DNA of 64,000 nt, from contig NC_053048.1 in assembly GCF_003473485.1 (NCBI RefSeq), positions 29,384,755 through 29,448,754 of the forward strand, read 5' to 3'. This document shows positions 1 through 11,955 of the stretch, one piece after another. Under the pieces are notes generated by a model. That model searched no databases. It was not told the origin of the DNA and saw nothing but the letters and a program-made list of their open reading frames with translations. A program made the translations under genes and the position numbers. This DNA is from Medicago truncatula (Eukaryota; Streptophyta; Magnoliopsida; Fabales; Fabaceae). The stretch's first letter is position 1; each line of letters starts with the position of its first letter.

Positions 1-1130
1 GTTTAAAAAATCAACCTACCTTTAATCTAGCTATGTTAGAAAAACAAGGTTGGAGACTGATGACAGTATGTCATATTACATTTTTAGAGTCTTTTTAGTT
101 TAGTTTTTAGTCTATTATTATTATTTTAGTACTTAATTTAAAGTCATTTTAAATAAATTGTCGTTTTTAATTTATTGAGTCAAATGAATGAAGAGCAAGT
201 GTGCATGTCTTAGGAGGTGTGAATATAAAAAAAGATGAGAAAATAATTGGACTGGCCCGTATTGGAAAAGGAACGGCATTTGGAGCAAGAAAGGGAACTT
301 AGGTTACATGAACTCATGCTATATAACTATAAGGCAGCCGCACAGGAACAAAGAGAAGAGTGGAGGAATTCACGTTTTGGGGGAGCAGCAACACAACATG
401 TTCTCATCTTGGGAGAATTTTGGTTTGGCATTTCTAGAGAAACACAAAGCAAGGTGTTAGGAGTAGATTCAATCTAAGATTTGTTGAGACATCATGGATC
501 TAGTCATTGAATCTTCATCTTTTCTTCATCCTTTGCAAAGCTATCATAGACATATGTAGCTACATCTACTCTTGTGGGTTTTGAGGTATTCAAACAAGCC
601 ATTATGTAAACTCTTGATCATTTAATATATGGTTCTAGCTATTTATTCAATGTTGTTGTTATTCTTGCATTTAATGTTTTATTGAGATTCAAAATGATAT
701 GGACACATACTTTTGAATCTAGAAATAGAATAACAATCTATCTTAAGTTATCACTCTAGACATGGATGTTAATATTTGATAATCACTTTTAATCTAGGAC
801 TTAATGCTTTTGGATAATTTAATCGGTTGGGAAATCGTCGATTAAATTATCCAATCGACTTTGTGATCGTTTAAATGTTTGGAAAATCGATGTTTAAACG
901 ATCCCTTAGAAATAACGATATCATTTGGACACAAATGATATTGTCGAGTGATTGTGATAATATCGTTTAAAAAGCTAGAATCTGTTATTTGATCGAGAAA
1001 TTGCAGTTGTTACGCTTGGTTGATGTCTCTGACCCCAAGCGAAATAGCCATATCTCTTCTCAATTTTATTTTATGTCAAATAGTTTATAGGTTTACACAA
1101 ACAAATATTTTAAATTCATACACTTAGAAC
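1..1130. repeat. Gene-free stretch, diverged repeat
   Basis: No convincing gene is seen. The short open frame near 247-477 lacks an ATG start and resembles nothing I recognise. Several short blocks recur in similar order at 43107-44252, for example aattgtcgttttt, ttcacgttt and atcactctaga. This suggests two old copies of one repeat family, possibly LTR-derived. Three hairpins follow one another at 812-946. Family assignment is inference. Confidence 0.3.
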
Positions 1131-1134
1131 AATA

Positions 1135-2717
1135 TTGATTGTTGAATGGCTTGAATATCACGCTAGTCCCTGTGGAGATGATATACAATACTTACTTTTG
1201 ATTGATAGAAAAATACTGCATCAGAGACTTATGACAAATTCTGGTTCATTGGTAGCTCGACTTTATAAGGCAAAATATTATCCTAGGTGCAATTTCTTTG
1301 AGTCGACTTTGGGACATTAGCCTAGCTTTGTATGGCGAAACATATGTAATTCTAAATTTATTCTCAAAGCTGGAAGCAGATGGAGGATAGGTAATGGTGA
1401 GGATACCTCAGTATGGTATAACAAGTGGATTGAAAATGATGTTACACTTATCTCACATGTTAATGGAGATTTCCCTCTAGCTGATCTAAGAGTTTCAGAT
1501 TGCATGCTACATGACCGAAGGAATGGAATCTACCTTTCCTACAATCAAACTTTGATCACCAGGTAGTTGAAAATATAGTGAACACGCCGCTCTACCCACT
1601 AGTGACTGAAGATCGACTAATCTGGAAAAAAGAAAATTATGGTGAATACTCTGTTCGTAGTGCATACCGCTTTTGTGTGCAAGAATTACTTGATACATCT
1701 CATTTCAAGGTACAAGGCTCTTGGAATCTAATCCGGAAGCTCAAGATTCCCCCAAAGGTAAAAAAAACTTTATGTGGCGAATCTGTAGGAATTGTTTACC
1801 AACTCGCGTACGTCTAAAAGATAAAAGAGTCACATGTCCTATGGATTGTACACTGTGTACGGTGGGCAGTGAGGATACACTTCATTTAATTTTTCAATGC
1901 TCAAGTAGCTTAAATGTTTGGAGTATGCTTCCATTCCTTTCTACTATTTCTATTTTGCTACAACAAGATATGGATAGTAAGAATATTATTTTCAAAGCAT
2001 TACATGATTTATCTAATGAAGATGCAGCTTTATTTTGTTGTGTGTTGTGGAGTATATAGAAACAAAGAAACAACAAAGTGTGGAATGAGGTAATTGATAC
2101 TCAAGCCTATGTAGTGGAGAGAGCAAAAACTATGCTTCATGATTGGCAAGATGCACGTAGGTTTCGTAATACTTCTTGTGCACATCCGGACAAGAAGGAA
2201 ATGTGAAATGGATCAAACCAGCTGAAGGAAGATTTAAGTGCAATATTGATGCTTCATTCTCACAACTTTCTAATATAGTGGGAATAGGAGTCTGTATAAG
2301 GGATGATACATGTACTTTTGTTTTGGCAAAAACTAAATGGCTTACTCCAGTATGTGAGGTACATGTTGGCGAAGCTCGTAGATTGTTATCAGCTTTGGAA
2401 TGGGTTCATCAATTACATTTGGGATTTATCGATTTTGAGCTTGATGGCAAAAAAGTGGTGGATAGTTTTTCATCTGTACGTCAGGATGTTACAGAATTTG
2501 GGATGATTATCCATAATTGTAAAACTATCTTTGAACAATATTATGTCAACTCTAGTTTTGAGTTTGTAAGGAGACAAGCAAATGAGGGAGGCCATAGATT
2601 AGCTAAGGAGGCCACATCTTCATCTAGTTTCCAGATTTTGGCAGAAATATCAGATTATATTGAACACATTTTAAGTAATAAAATGATATAAGCTTATTTC
2701 CTTAAAAAAAAAAAAAT
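1135..2717 (+). pseudogene. LINE (L1-type) 3' remnant: reverse-transcriptase tail and RNase H
   Basis: This is the decayed 3' part of a non-LTR retrotransposon. The reading frame breaks at about 1320, 1565 and 2058. Pieces in order are a post-RT segment (LVARLYKAKYYPR near 1250), a zinc-binding reverse-transcriptase region (WNLIRKLKIPPKVKK near 1725, then CTLCTVGSEDTLHLIFQC near 1850), and an RNase H-like domain from about 2209. The RNase H part includes CNIDASFSQL and ends with an R-Q-A-N-E-G-GHRLAKEA helix. An A-tract at 2704-2716 is the expected LINE 3' end. The endonuclease and catalytic RT core are absent, so it is 5'-truncated. No target-site duplication was found. It is non-functional. 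Confidence 0.8.
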
Positions 2718-3480
2718 GATTTTGATCAATTCATTATGGTACCAAACATATACGATATCAATATATTTTGAAGAATTTTGGTATGCCTAATTGAGGATGC
2801 ATCATTAAAAGGGATATAAGAGGTGCGACGATGGCACTAGCAAGGCTATATTAGACATTTATATTTCTCAAACAATTATTTAACAAAGGTATCATCTTCC
2901 TTAAAAAAAACCAAAGGTACATCTGTGCAATAAATCTAGTTTTGTTTCGTCAGCAATTTTAATACATTAATTTTGTTTTTGGTTTTAATATTCATTTTTT
3001 TTTTAAATCAGATATCATCTGTACGTGCAACTATGAAGATTAATCTCTCGAACTATGTGAAATTCAAATAGGCAGCAAACTCTTCCCAAAAGTTCTAACG
3101 ATATTGTATGTTTAAGGCTGGATTCGAACCCAGACTTTAATTAAGATAGAAGAAACTTATGTCATCTCATCTAAACGCTCTTAAATTTAATACTGATTTT
3201 CTTAGGCATATTGGTAAATAATTGTAATTTATTTTCTTGCTAAAGATGAAACGACACAAAGCTTAAACAATAAATATTTCCCCAATAAACAGACAAACAA
3301 ATGCCATTTTTTTTTTTTTAGGAAAAGACAAACAAATGACATAACATGGTCTAAAACAACAAAGGACTAATTTGAGACACATTTTTTGATTTTTCAAATC
3401 TATTTCAATAAAATATAATACAAAATCAACTACAATAAAATATTCCTATAAGAACATTTCTATTCCAGTCTCTTATAAAC
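2718..3480. other. Intergenic, nothing recognised
   Basis: This is AT-rich DNA downstream of the LINE tail and of the first receptor kinase (its 3' side). Poly-A/T runs are present, along with a tRNA-like B-box remnant near 3120 (ggattcgaacc). No gene or complete repeat is supported. Confidence 0.5.
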
Positions 3481-5514
3481 TCAACGACCACCAGAGAGAA
3501 GTGATTCAGCAATTGAAGAAGTATGTGAGAAAGGTCTATCCATAGAAGAAGAAGGATAAGACATACCAAAATCTTGAAAATTTTCACATTGTCCATAACT
3601 TAATCCCATTGAAGACAAACTAAGAAAACTCAAATCAGGTAATTGCAAATCCCTCTCCAAATACCTCAAAACTTGTCTCATACTTGGTCTAGCCAAAGCC
3701 TCACAATGTGAACATAACAAACCAAGTTTCAAAACCAATTCAACTTCTTCAACCACATAATCCACACCTAAATTCACATCTTTAGCCTCAATAATCTCAC
3801 CTCTTTTCCAACAATCATAAACATAATCAACCAAAATTATACTCTCACTCTCACATTCCCTTACTTGTTCAATAGGTCTTTTACCACAAACTACCTCAAG
3901 TAAAAATGCACCAAAAGAATACACATCAGAACTTGTTGTAGCTTTACCTGTTCTTGTATGTTCTGGTGCTAAATAACCAAGTGTTCCAACAACATGTGTT
4001 GTTTGAGGATCAGTTCCATGATCATATAATCTTGATAAACCAAAATCACCTAATCTACCATTCATTTCACCATCTAATAAAACATTACTAGCTTTAATGT
4101 CTCTATGAATAACAACTTGTTCCCATTCTTCATGTAAATAAAACAAACCAGAAGCAACACCTTTAATGATTCTAAACCTTTGACTCCAATTTAAGGTAAA
4201 TCTTTGTTGTTTGGTGTGTAAATATTTGTCTAAACTTCCATTCTGCATGTAATCGTAGACAAGAAGTAACTCGCCTTTTCGCCTGCAGTAGCCGAGAAGT
4301 GGAACGAGATTTCTATGACGAAGACGACCTATACTAACAATTTCCGCGACGAATTCCTTCATCCCTTGTCTTGATTCATGTGAAACTCTCTTCACGGCTA
4401 CCTCGAGTTTTGAAATCGGCATCACACCTTTGTAGACTCTACCAAATCCACCTGTTCCTAATAGCTCCTTCTCCTTGAAACCCTTTGTTGCAAAGTATAA
4501 ATCTTTGTACTTGAATCTTTGAGTTCCATAGTCTTTCTCCCAATCTTCATGAAGCTCAGAAAACATTTTCTTCCTTTTGATGAAATGAAATATTGCTATA
4601 GCTACCATTAGAATCAAACATAGTGAAATCAAAGGCAAACCAATAATCATAATTGCCTTAGAATCATGTTTTTCATCTAAAGTAGGTAACTTAGGAAGTT
4701 CAGAGATTACAAGATTTTGAGCTTGACCATTAACCTTAAAACTCCAACCAAGAATATAATGAGAAGTTAGAATTGAACCTGTTGAAGATGAGAATCCAAC
4801 ATACATACTAGTGTTAAGAATTGAAGAAAGATCTTTGTTCAATGATAACAAAGGTTGTTTTGGTTTAACAACATTAATTGGAGCTAAAGTAACATCAATC
4901 TTTTTCTTCACTCCATCATATTCCAACCAAATTTGCATTGGTAAGCCACTAAAAAGGCTCAAATTCTTGAACTCATTACCATCAATATCATAATATCCTG
5001 CCGAAGCCGATTTCTCTGATTTCAAACCATTGATATCAATTCCAACATGGTTGTCATTGATATCATCGAACTCCGTATTCATAATAGTATCAAGCTCCAA
5101 ACCAAAAACATGGTTATTGTTGTTTCCATTGTTTGATTCATTGAATAGACCAAGGTATTGACTTGGTAGTGAATTTGGTAACCCTTTTGTTGGAGAAAGA
5201 ACAAAAACAATTCCATGGCCACTAAGATTAGGAAACTCAGATTTTATGGCAAAAACAAAAGTAGTAGAGAAAGAAGATACATTACTACTACTTCCATTGT
5301 TGAAAACTATAGGGTTTGGATAGAAAGCATGACCCTTTTGTTGTCTTGAATCATTGGTTAATCTTAGTAAACCATTTGAGGTTAATTCAGCAACACCATC
5401 AAGATATAAATGTGATGATTTGAAACCATTATATGTGAAACTAATATTGTTATCTTCACTAGCTACTACCAATGTGACAAACATAAAAAACAATGCTAGA
5501 AGCTTAGAAGACAT
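3481..5514 (-). CDS. L-type lectin-domain receptor-like kinase, clade IV-like
   Basis: This is an intronless single-pass plasma-membrane receptor kinase of 677 residues. The ATG at 5514 (MSSKLLALFFMFV) is preferred over one 33 bp upstream because it starts directly with a secretion signal. Domains in order are signal peptide (~1-20), legume-lectin ectodomain (~22-262, metal-site region ELDT...[12 protein letters not shown]), membrane span (~287-312) and Ser/Thr kinase (~345-625). The kinase has glycine loop GTGGFG, lysine AVKR (~K375), HRDIKASN (~470), DFG (~490) and APE (~516), so it should be active. The juxtamembrane stretch [20 protein letters not shown] resembles the LecRK-IV group from memory. 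LecRKs sense extracellular cues in defence or symbiosis, but no ligand can be read here. A serine-rich tail follows the kinase. It is complete, on the same strand as the 11956 gene but clearly more diverged. Confidence 0.93.
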   Translation of the reverse strand: MSSKLLALFFMFVTLVVASEDNNISFTYNGFKSSHLYLDGVAELTSNGLLRLTNDSRQQKGHAFYPNPIVFNNGSSSNVSSFSTTFVFAIKSEFPNLSGHGIVFVLSPTKGLPNSLPSQYLGLFNESNNGNNNNHVFGLELDTIMNTEFDDINDNHVGIDINGLKSEKSASAGYYDIDGNEFKNLSLFSGLPMQIWLEYDGVKKKIDVTLAPINVVKPKQPLLSLNKDLSSILNTSMYVGFSSSTGSILTSHYILGWSFKVNGQAQNLVISELPKLPTLDEKHDSKAIMIIGLPLISLCLILMVAIAIFHFIKRKKMFSELHEDWEKDYGTQRFKYKDLYFATKGFKEKELLGTGGFGRVYKGVMPISKLEVAVKRVSHESRQGMKEFVAEIVSIGRLRHRNLVPLLGYCRRKGELLLVYDYMQNGSLDKYLHTKQQRFTLNWSQRFRIIKGVASGLFYLHEEWEQVVIHRDIKASNVLLDGEMNGRLGDFGLSRLYDHGTDPQTTHVVGTLGYLAPEHTRTGKATTSSDVYSFGAFLLEVVCGKRPIEQVRECESESIILVDYVYDCWKRGEIIEAKDVNLGVDYVVEEVELVLKLGLLCSHCEALARPSMRQVLRYLERDLQLPDLSFLSLSSMGLSYGQCENFQDFGMSYPSSSMDRPFSHTSSIAESLLSGGR

Positions 5515-7425
5515 TGTTTGGTATATTTTGCAATATGCTTCTTGCATTGTTTATATTCAATTGTTATTGTTTTGTTTCTATGATTTGTTTGAAGTACATA
5601 TTTTGAATTTTTTCATGTGGCTTACGTGGAAAGATCCTAGCACTTTCATAGTAAAAGGAAACCCCTCTATCTAGGTGTTAAATGAGGAAAGGACAATTCA
5701 TGTGTTTGTGATTAAGAAAAGTCGAATACATCACTTTCATTTTGATTATTTATTGTTCTTTCTTTTCAAAATCTTATGTCACAATTTAAATTCAAAATCT
5801 AAGGAAACTTGCTATGGACAAAAGTAATATTCCTTATGTGCTTGAATTTTGGTGCTTTGAACTTTTTTATTTTTGTCTAGAAACTTTAGTTAATTTATTA
5901 GAAAATTATTATATAATAATGTAACTTTTTGCACTTTATTTTTATTAAGTACTTATAATGAAAATTTAGAATTGAAAATTATAAATTAATTGAAACCAGA
6001 AATTAGCTGAGATTAATAATTAAGATTAAGACCCTTCAAAAAATAATTAAGATTAGGAGTTAGTGATTAAAATACAATAATCAATGGTAATTTAGTCTAA
6101 ATTTATGAAAATTTATTACACCTTTTTTATATATAGGACTCTCTTAAAAAAATATTTGTCACTTTGTATTGGTGGATCGTTTCAAATTTTTAAATGCATT
6201 AAATTAGATTTTTATTAAATTTCCCAAAATTCTTGATATAAAAATAATTAAATTAACCATCTCTTCTCATAGACAAATTTGAAAAATCAATACTCTTGCT
6301 CTTAAACAAGCTCCCAATAATTCTTCTGAACAATTTGTCTTTGGTAGAACTTATTAATTAATCACTTTAACTCAATTGCTTGATTGATAATATTATTAAC
6401 TTTCTTCATCAATAATATGTATTTAAGGGCTAAGAGAGTTTTTTTTTAATGTGTCATAACTCTAAACCACCAAAAGTATTGAACTTGAACCCAATGTTAT
6501 TAATATTTTGCTAGACGTAGTTTTCAAGTTGTAACTATCCAATTTGTATTGTCAACTTTATTGGCACTACTACTTGGTAGCTAAGGAAGAAATTAATAGG
6601 AACACGAGAAATTGGTTTCAAGGAAGGTTCCTTTTCTGGTATCAAAGTTTGCAACTAAGGTCATGTAGCTATGGTGGGGACCCACCCTTTACCAGATGAT
6701 GTAGTTCATTCAAAATTTCACCAGAAAAAATGAGACATAGGAAGATAAAAAAGAGAAAGATAAAAGTAAGAATCAGGAATAAAGCTTGGTTAATTATTTC
6801 TTTCCCTTTGTTTTTTTTGTGTGTGCATATTATTTTGAAGAAACACTATTTCGAATATAGTATATATTGGATATAGTGAGACGAATAAAGTTGGATCCCT
6901 CTTTTGTGTGGTTTTGCTTGGCTATATTTGCCTAAACAATATAGAGTTAGGCTGGTTAAATAAGGTTCACCCTTAGTTCATTTTTTCTTTTGAATTTCAA
7001 AATTAAGTAGCAAAGATGTAGTAAGTATTTGTTTCTAAAGCTACAAAAATTGATTTTAAATTATTAAAATGTATTTCTGGTTCTGCAATGATTCAATGTA
7101 AAGTTTTTTATATTTAAATGTATTTATGTAAAAGTGAATTTAGCAATAAATTCAAGGTTAAAATCAATTGTAGAAGTCAAAAATTACAAATGTTAACTTC
7201 GAGTGTAATTATTTCTACAAACAAAATTAATTTTCCCTCAAATCATCCAAATATGATAAAATCAATTCTACAAGTTCTATAATCACTTTTGACCCTCCAA
7301 ACATATTTATTTGTTTAAAAGTGAGTTGAATATAAAGTTATTCATGTTTGATACATTAATGTAATTGTAAATGTTAGAAAATATCCCATTCATATGATAA
7401 AATTAATTCTATTCTAGAATATCAA
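5515..7425. other. Upstream region of the first LecRK, no gene
   Basis: This is AT-rich DNA. On the minus strand a TATA-like atataaac lies some 35-45 bp upstream of the preferred start, close to the upstream ATG, so it is not a convincing core promoter. No open frame or bounded repeat could be supported. Confidence 0.4.
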
Positions 7426-7765
7426 AACTAGGTTGCTCATCAACGTTCAGCAAATTGGCCAAAATCGAGTGAAAAATGTTATAAATGTAATGTGGATGCA
7501 TCATTTTCACAGCATAGAAACATAGTGGATATAGATATGTGCATCTATGATGATCAAGGTAGTTATGTGCTACCTCAGACTCGATAGGTATGCGCATCAT
7601 TTTCAACTAAATAACGTAAGTTTTGGATTTGATTCGAAAAGAGCGGTAGATAATCAAATTTTGGTGCTACATTAGAGATTGTAAAAGTATTGTAGCTTTT
7701 TTTTTTCTTTCACAAATTTACATGTTGAGTTTATTTAGAGACAAACAAATAGAGTTGTTCATAGT
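7426..7765 (+). pseudogene. LINE RNase H domain fragment
   Basis: Forward translation gives an RNase H-like start (KCNVDASFSQHRNIVDIDM) closely related to the remnant at 2236-2290. It breaks at a stop near 7585, and further on come pieces such as RQTNRVVHS-like text near 7740. It is a short isolated fragment without a detectable poly-A tail or target duplication. It is non-functional. Confidence 0.6.
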
Positions 7766-8525
7766 CTTTTTAGGGTGACCCCATTTTTAACTAGTATCCA
7801 AATTCATAATGGTATTCCTACATGTATCCAATATGTGTGTTTGTTTCAAGGTTAAGAATGACATTTCTGGGAATACATGGTTAGAGAATGATTATACTCA
7901 TGTTTGTTATGAGGTTGAGAAAAATTATTCCTAGGTATAAAAGATTCCTAGGAATGAAATAACTTTCCAGAACTTCCCTTATTCCCATGAATTGATTCCC
8001 ATGTAAAAAGTTGGGAATGTGCATTCCCATGATATTCTGCATAGATTTAAAAAAAAAAATTGTAACTTTCAATTTTTCCAAGAATGTCAAGTTATTTGCT
8101 AAACATTTTTTTTAACAAATACTCAGGAATCAAAATTTCATATTTTCATCCCCAGATATATTATTCCAATGAATAATTTGTGTTTTCCCAAAACAAGCGC
8201 CCATAATTCATTTTTTTGAAAAAAAAAAACAAAATCAGGCTTCTTACTTACTAGCAAAGAGGCCCACGTAGAAAACAGTTGGATCTGGTTGGAAGATGGT
8301 CTAGTTATCTAGGCCCAAACTTGTACTGATTTATCATTATTTATATTTAAAAAACACAACAAAATTAGTTATACACCTCTAAAATCATTTCCAAAAAATT
8401 GGAATCAAACACACACACATAGTCTCTTCAATCAACCATCTAGTATTCTAATACTATAAATTGTTCATTTTTAGTTGTCACTTTAATAGTTGTTTACACA
8501 TACAAGACCGATGAGGCCGATATTT
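7766..8525. other. Intergenic, nothing recognised
   Basis: AT-rich DNA with homopolymer runs. No gene or bounded repeat is supported. Confidence 0.4.
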
Positions 8526-8534
8526 GTATCCTCG

Positions 8535-8770
8535 GTGGAGTTGGTGAGGGTGGCTGGCTGGCTTTGGTAGGCAGTTCCTCTCTCCTATCTTTTGTTGGAG
8601 GAGGGGTTTTTCCAGAATTTTTTGTGCTCTTCTTGTTTTGCTAGTGTTTTTTATTCTTGTTCCTTTCCTTGGCCCTTCTGGTGCAAGGATTTTTTGTGTA
8701 GACTTGTTTATATTTGTACTCGGGGCTTTGTCCTCTTTTCTATATATCATATTTTACCATTAAAAAAAAA
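8535..8770 (+). mobile_element. Severely 5'-truncated LINE 3' UTR with target duplication
   Basis: The segment looks like a LINE 3' UTR (tttgtactcggggctttgtc near 8715) and ends in an A-run at 8762-8770. It is flanked by a 9-bp direct repeat, gtatcctcg, at 8526-8534 and 8771-8779. This is the pattern of target-primed insertion of a 236-bp truncated copy. No coding sequence remains. Confidence 0.65.
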
Positions 8771-8779
8771 GTATCCTCG

Positions 8780-9491
8780 TTGAGCAAGATGTCCAACACC
8801 GAGTCTTTATGAAACTCCAGATAGCCATGAGTGGTTCGTGGGACCTCTTGTTTGGCTTGATTCTTCCACTTCGCGCATATTTCGTTGATATTGTGCACAT
8901 GTGCGCAAATTTCCTTTGGAATATGGCTTCATACTCATAGCTTCTTCGGTAAGTGGCACTATAAACATGGAGTGCTGCTTAATTACTCTATTATCCAGTT
9001 CTGTTGAGTTTTTACCAAGTCTGATAACTTCACGACCTTCGTATACTTTAGTAAACATGAAATACATTCAACTAACTCGCATTTGGTTGTATTTGTACTC
9101 ACCGAACCCACCATCGAACAAGAAAAACATGCCTAACCCTAAATCGCTTGTTTGTCGATTTCGGCGAATATGTAACATATTTTCGTTTAGAGTTATGATA
9201 TCTTGACTTCGTGTCTTGAAACAGACGACGACATTAAGATACATAAATAAACAAGTACGAAGTTTATAATTTTCAACACGAATATTAATCGAAATATATC
9301 AAATCTCCTATTCCTTAACACGATACAAAACATCATTTATTCTTTTTAAGGAACAAAGCATCATTTGTTAATTGAGTTGTATTATTTGAGCATCCATACA
9401 TGTGACAACTTTTGCGACAATCAAAATTTTACAAAGGAAATGAGGTAGTGGCACAAAAACCAAAGCAATAGAGAGAGAAAGTAAAAAGATA
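8780..9491. other. Degenerate coding-like stretch of unknown origin
   Basis: The minus strand from about 9210 to 8790 has a higher GC content than its surroundings and can be read as protein-like text in more than one frame, with breaks. It may be a decayed gene or element into which the truncated LINE inserted. I do not recognise it. No intact gene is claimed. Confidence 0.25.
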
Positions 9492-9761
9492 CTCCCTCCG
9501 TCCCAAATTGTATGTCACTTTAGAAAAAATATTTGTCCCAAATTATATGTCACTTTATAATACCAATGAAACATTAATGTTACTTTTCCTATTATAACCT
9601 TAACTATTTATTACTCTCTCTTCTTTCAAGTCTTTTATTTATCTTTCTCATAGGACAATTTTGTAAAACAACTCATAATATTTCTTTTCCACACAATATT
9701 AATTACATTTCTTAATATGTGTGAAATGTCCAAAACGTCATACAATTTGGGACGGAGGGAG
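9492..9761. mobile_element. Stowaway-type MITE
   Basis: This 270-bp element has near-perfect terminal inverted repeats, starting ctccctccgtcccaaattg and ending with the complement. TA duplications flank it at 9490-9491 and 9762-9763. The ctccctccgt terminus is the hallmark of Stowaway (Tc1/mariner-derived) MITEs. It is non-coding. Confidence 0.92.
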
Positions 9762-9763
9762 TA

Positions 9764-10889
9764 ATATGAGTATGAGAGAGAAAGTAGTCATAAAAATTGT
9801 AAAAAATGGTTGTTCAAATATCATTTCTCTTGTTAATTTATTTTGCACCTAAGATAACTTATTTTAATTTAATCTTAGTTTATTAATTAATTTCTACACA
9901 GTCAAGAACCGTATTGAATAAATATATTAAATAATAGCCGTCAGCCAATGACAGCTATGACTTTTGTGATTCAAGACAATCATGCTTGGAAAATGATTTT
10001 ATATGGGGCAGAATTGCCTTTGTGACAAGTTGATGCTCATTGACAAAGAATCCATATTCTCTAGTTTCAAAAGAATGTTTACCAAAATTGAAAATGGTTC
10101 TCAATTTTTCTTTCCTCAAAGGAGTGTGCAACGACCAATTCTTATCCAATCAAAGTGTTCTTTGTCTCCTACCTCAGGCTTGGCATTTTTGAAATTCGAA
10201 CTATATCCCAAATTTGTTGTAGTGGTAGGGTATGTAAAAATAATTTTTAATCAGAAATTATTATTTTTCAAATGATTAAAAACTATAGTTTGAAGTTCAG
10301 AAGTCTTAGCTGGTAAAAATATCAAAATTGTTAACCCGGACTTTGTGACCGAAATTCGACCTTGAATATCTCTACTTCACTATCATATAAATCTCAATTA
10401 TATTTGGTGCATCCTTACTTGATCGTTTCTCAAAATATTTGCAAGTACACTACTACTCAATTAGACGATGGATCTATGTTCAAGTACGCCAACTTCATCT
10501 CCTCACCAGTCACCTCAGCAAATTTCTAATCCAGTTGGATTAGAAATGAAAACAATAAACACAAGAAGTAAAGGAGTTACAAAACACTACAAATTGTCAT
10601 AGATAAATATTTTCAAAAAAGTTTTTATTTTCCTATTAGTTGTTGGTTTAAATATCATAAGAACATAGATTAAAATTTCTTTTTTATATATTTTTTGTTA
10701 CACCCGACCCCGATATGTTTTTGGATTTTAAAGAGAAGGAATAGATATGCATCAGAAAATGGATTTCAGGTATCTGAACACACGTCAATTTATATTGTTT
10801 TTTCTTGTAAATAGATCATATGTAGTGTTATTTTTTAATTAAGAAAATTCTTTGTTTTTTTCTTTCTTTCTTAAGTATATCCTAATGGC
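9764..10889. other. Intergenic, nothing recognised
   Basis: Short overlapping open frames near 9955-10275 on both strands lack family features and are treated as chance. No repeat with clear ends is seen. Confidence 0.4.
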
Positions 10890-11010
10890 TAGAATTCACA
10901 TTTTAAAGTAAATAAGTAGGGTGTCCGAGGTTTGAACCCCAACCCCTACGTATAACAATGAATTGTTCATGTCAACTGAACTATACTTCCAGGGACAATT
11001 CATTGTATTT
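10890..11010 (-). repeat. tRNA-like SINE fragment
   Basis: Read on the minus strand there is an RNA polymerase III B-box-like motif (gggttcaaacctcgg, near 10925-10940) followed by acaccctacttattt. The same tract occurs near 17600 and 57550. It is probably a dispersed tRNA-derived SINE. The ends are not defined. Confidence 0.4.
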
Positions 11011-11955
11011 TTAGTCATTCCTTGTAACACATGGGCACATATATTCACAAACAAGCAAAGATGCTCATCTAAAAACAAGTTATAGAAAATTTGACCAGCT
11101 ATCTGATTTAGCAAAGGGGAGACATTGCCTCAACAAAACAGGGCGCCAAATATGGTCTAAGTTTGACCATAAATATGATTTTCAATAGAATTGATGCTTA
11201 CTCTTCCTCCAACTTAGTCTATAAAATAGATACAAATAATACAACTAGTGGATTGTCCATTTTGCAACAAATTCATCAAACTTTGATAAAAAATGCTTAC
11301 ATTACCGTTTAACATTGAGGAGGTGGTCCAAACAATGTTTATGACATTGACCATGATTAAACTTACACACAATTTATCATTCTAAGCATAATTTTATAGA
11401 TAAATGTTTTATGAACAACATTATAGATCAAGTAATCAATCGACTTCACTTCAATCTAAGACTGAATAATACACCTACAAGATCAGTGAATTTGAGCCCA
11501 CCAACTTAGCATTAAACATACACATAAGCACTTTTTAACCAGATTTCATGAAAAGAGAGTAATGATGAAAATATTTTATAACTTACATAACCAACTTGTT
11601 GCGAAACAATCTTATATACTAACTTGTTAAAGACATCTAACTAATGGAACCACATGAGGTATTTAACCTTATACATGTTAAAAACTAAAGCAGAAGTAAA
11701 ATCTGTCTTCACTAAAATAACTCTACATAAAGTAAAATCAATTCATATACTTTCCAAACTAAACACACTAGCTTTCCAATTTCAATCAGTGTCCAAAATT
11801 TTTTACAAGACAACATGTAAAAAACTGGAATTTGCTACTTTTCCAATTTCAGACATCATTTCCAAAACTTTGTATAATCAATACATTTTTTTGACATAAT
11901 AATGAGATATTAAACCAAACCAAATTTCATGAGCTAATCAAGTATAATATTAGAG
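11011..11955. other. Intergenic, nothing recognised
   Basis: AT-rich DNA on the 3' side of the second LecRK. No gene, and no repeat with defined ends. Confidence 0.4.

Noticed and set aside
247..477. Short open frame rich in charged residues
   Set aside because: It begins with TTG rather than ATG, has no recognisable domain, and lies in a repeat that recurs near 43.1-44.2 kb.
9955..10275. Overlapping open frames on both strands
   Set aside because: Both are under 100 codons with no motif or splice context and are typical chance frames.
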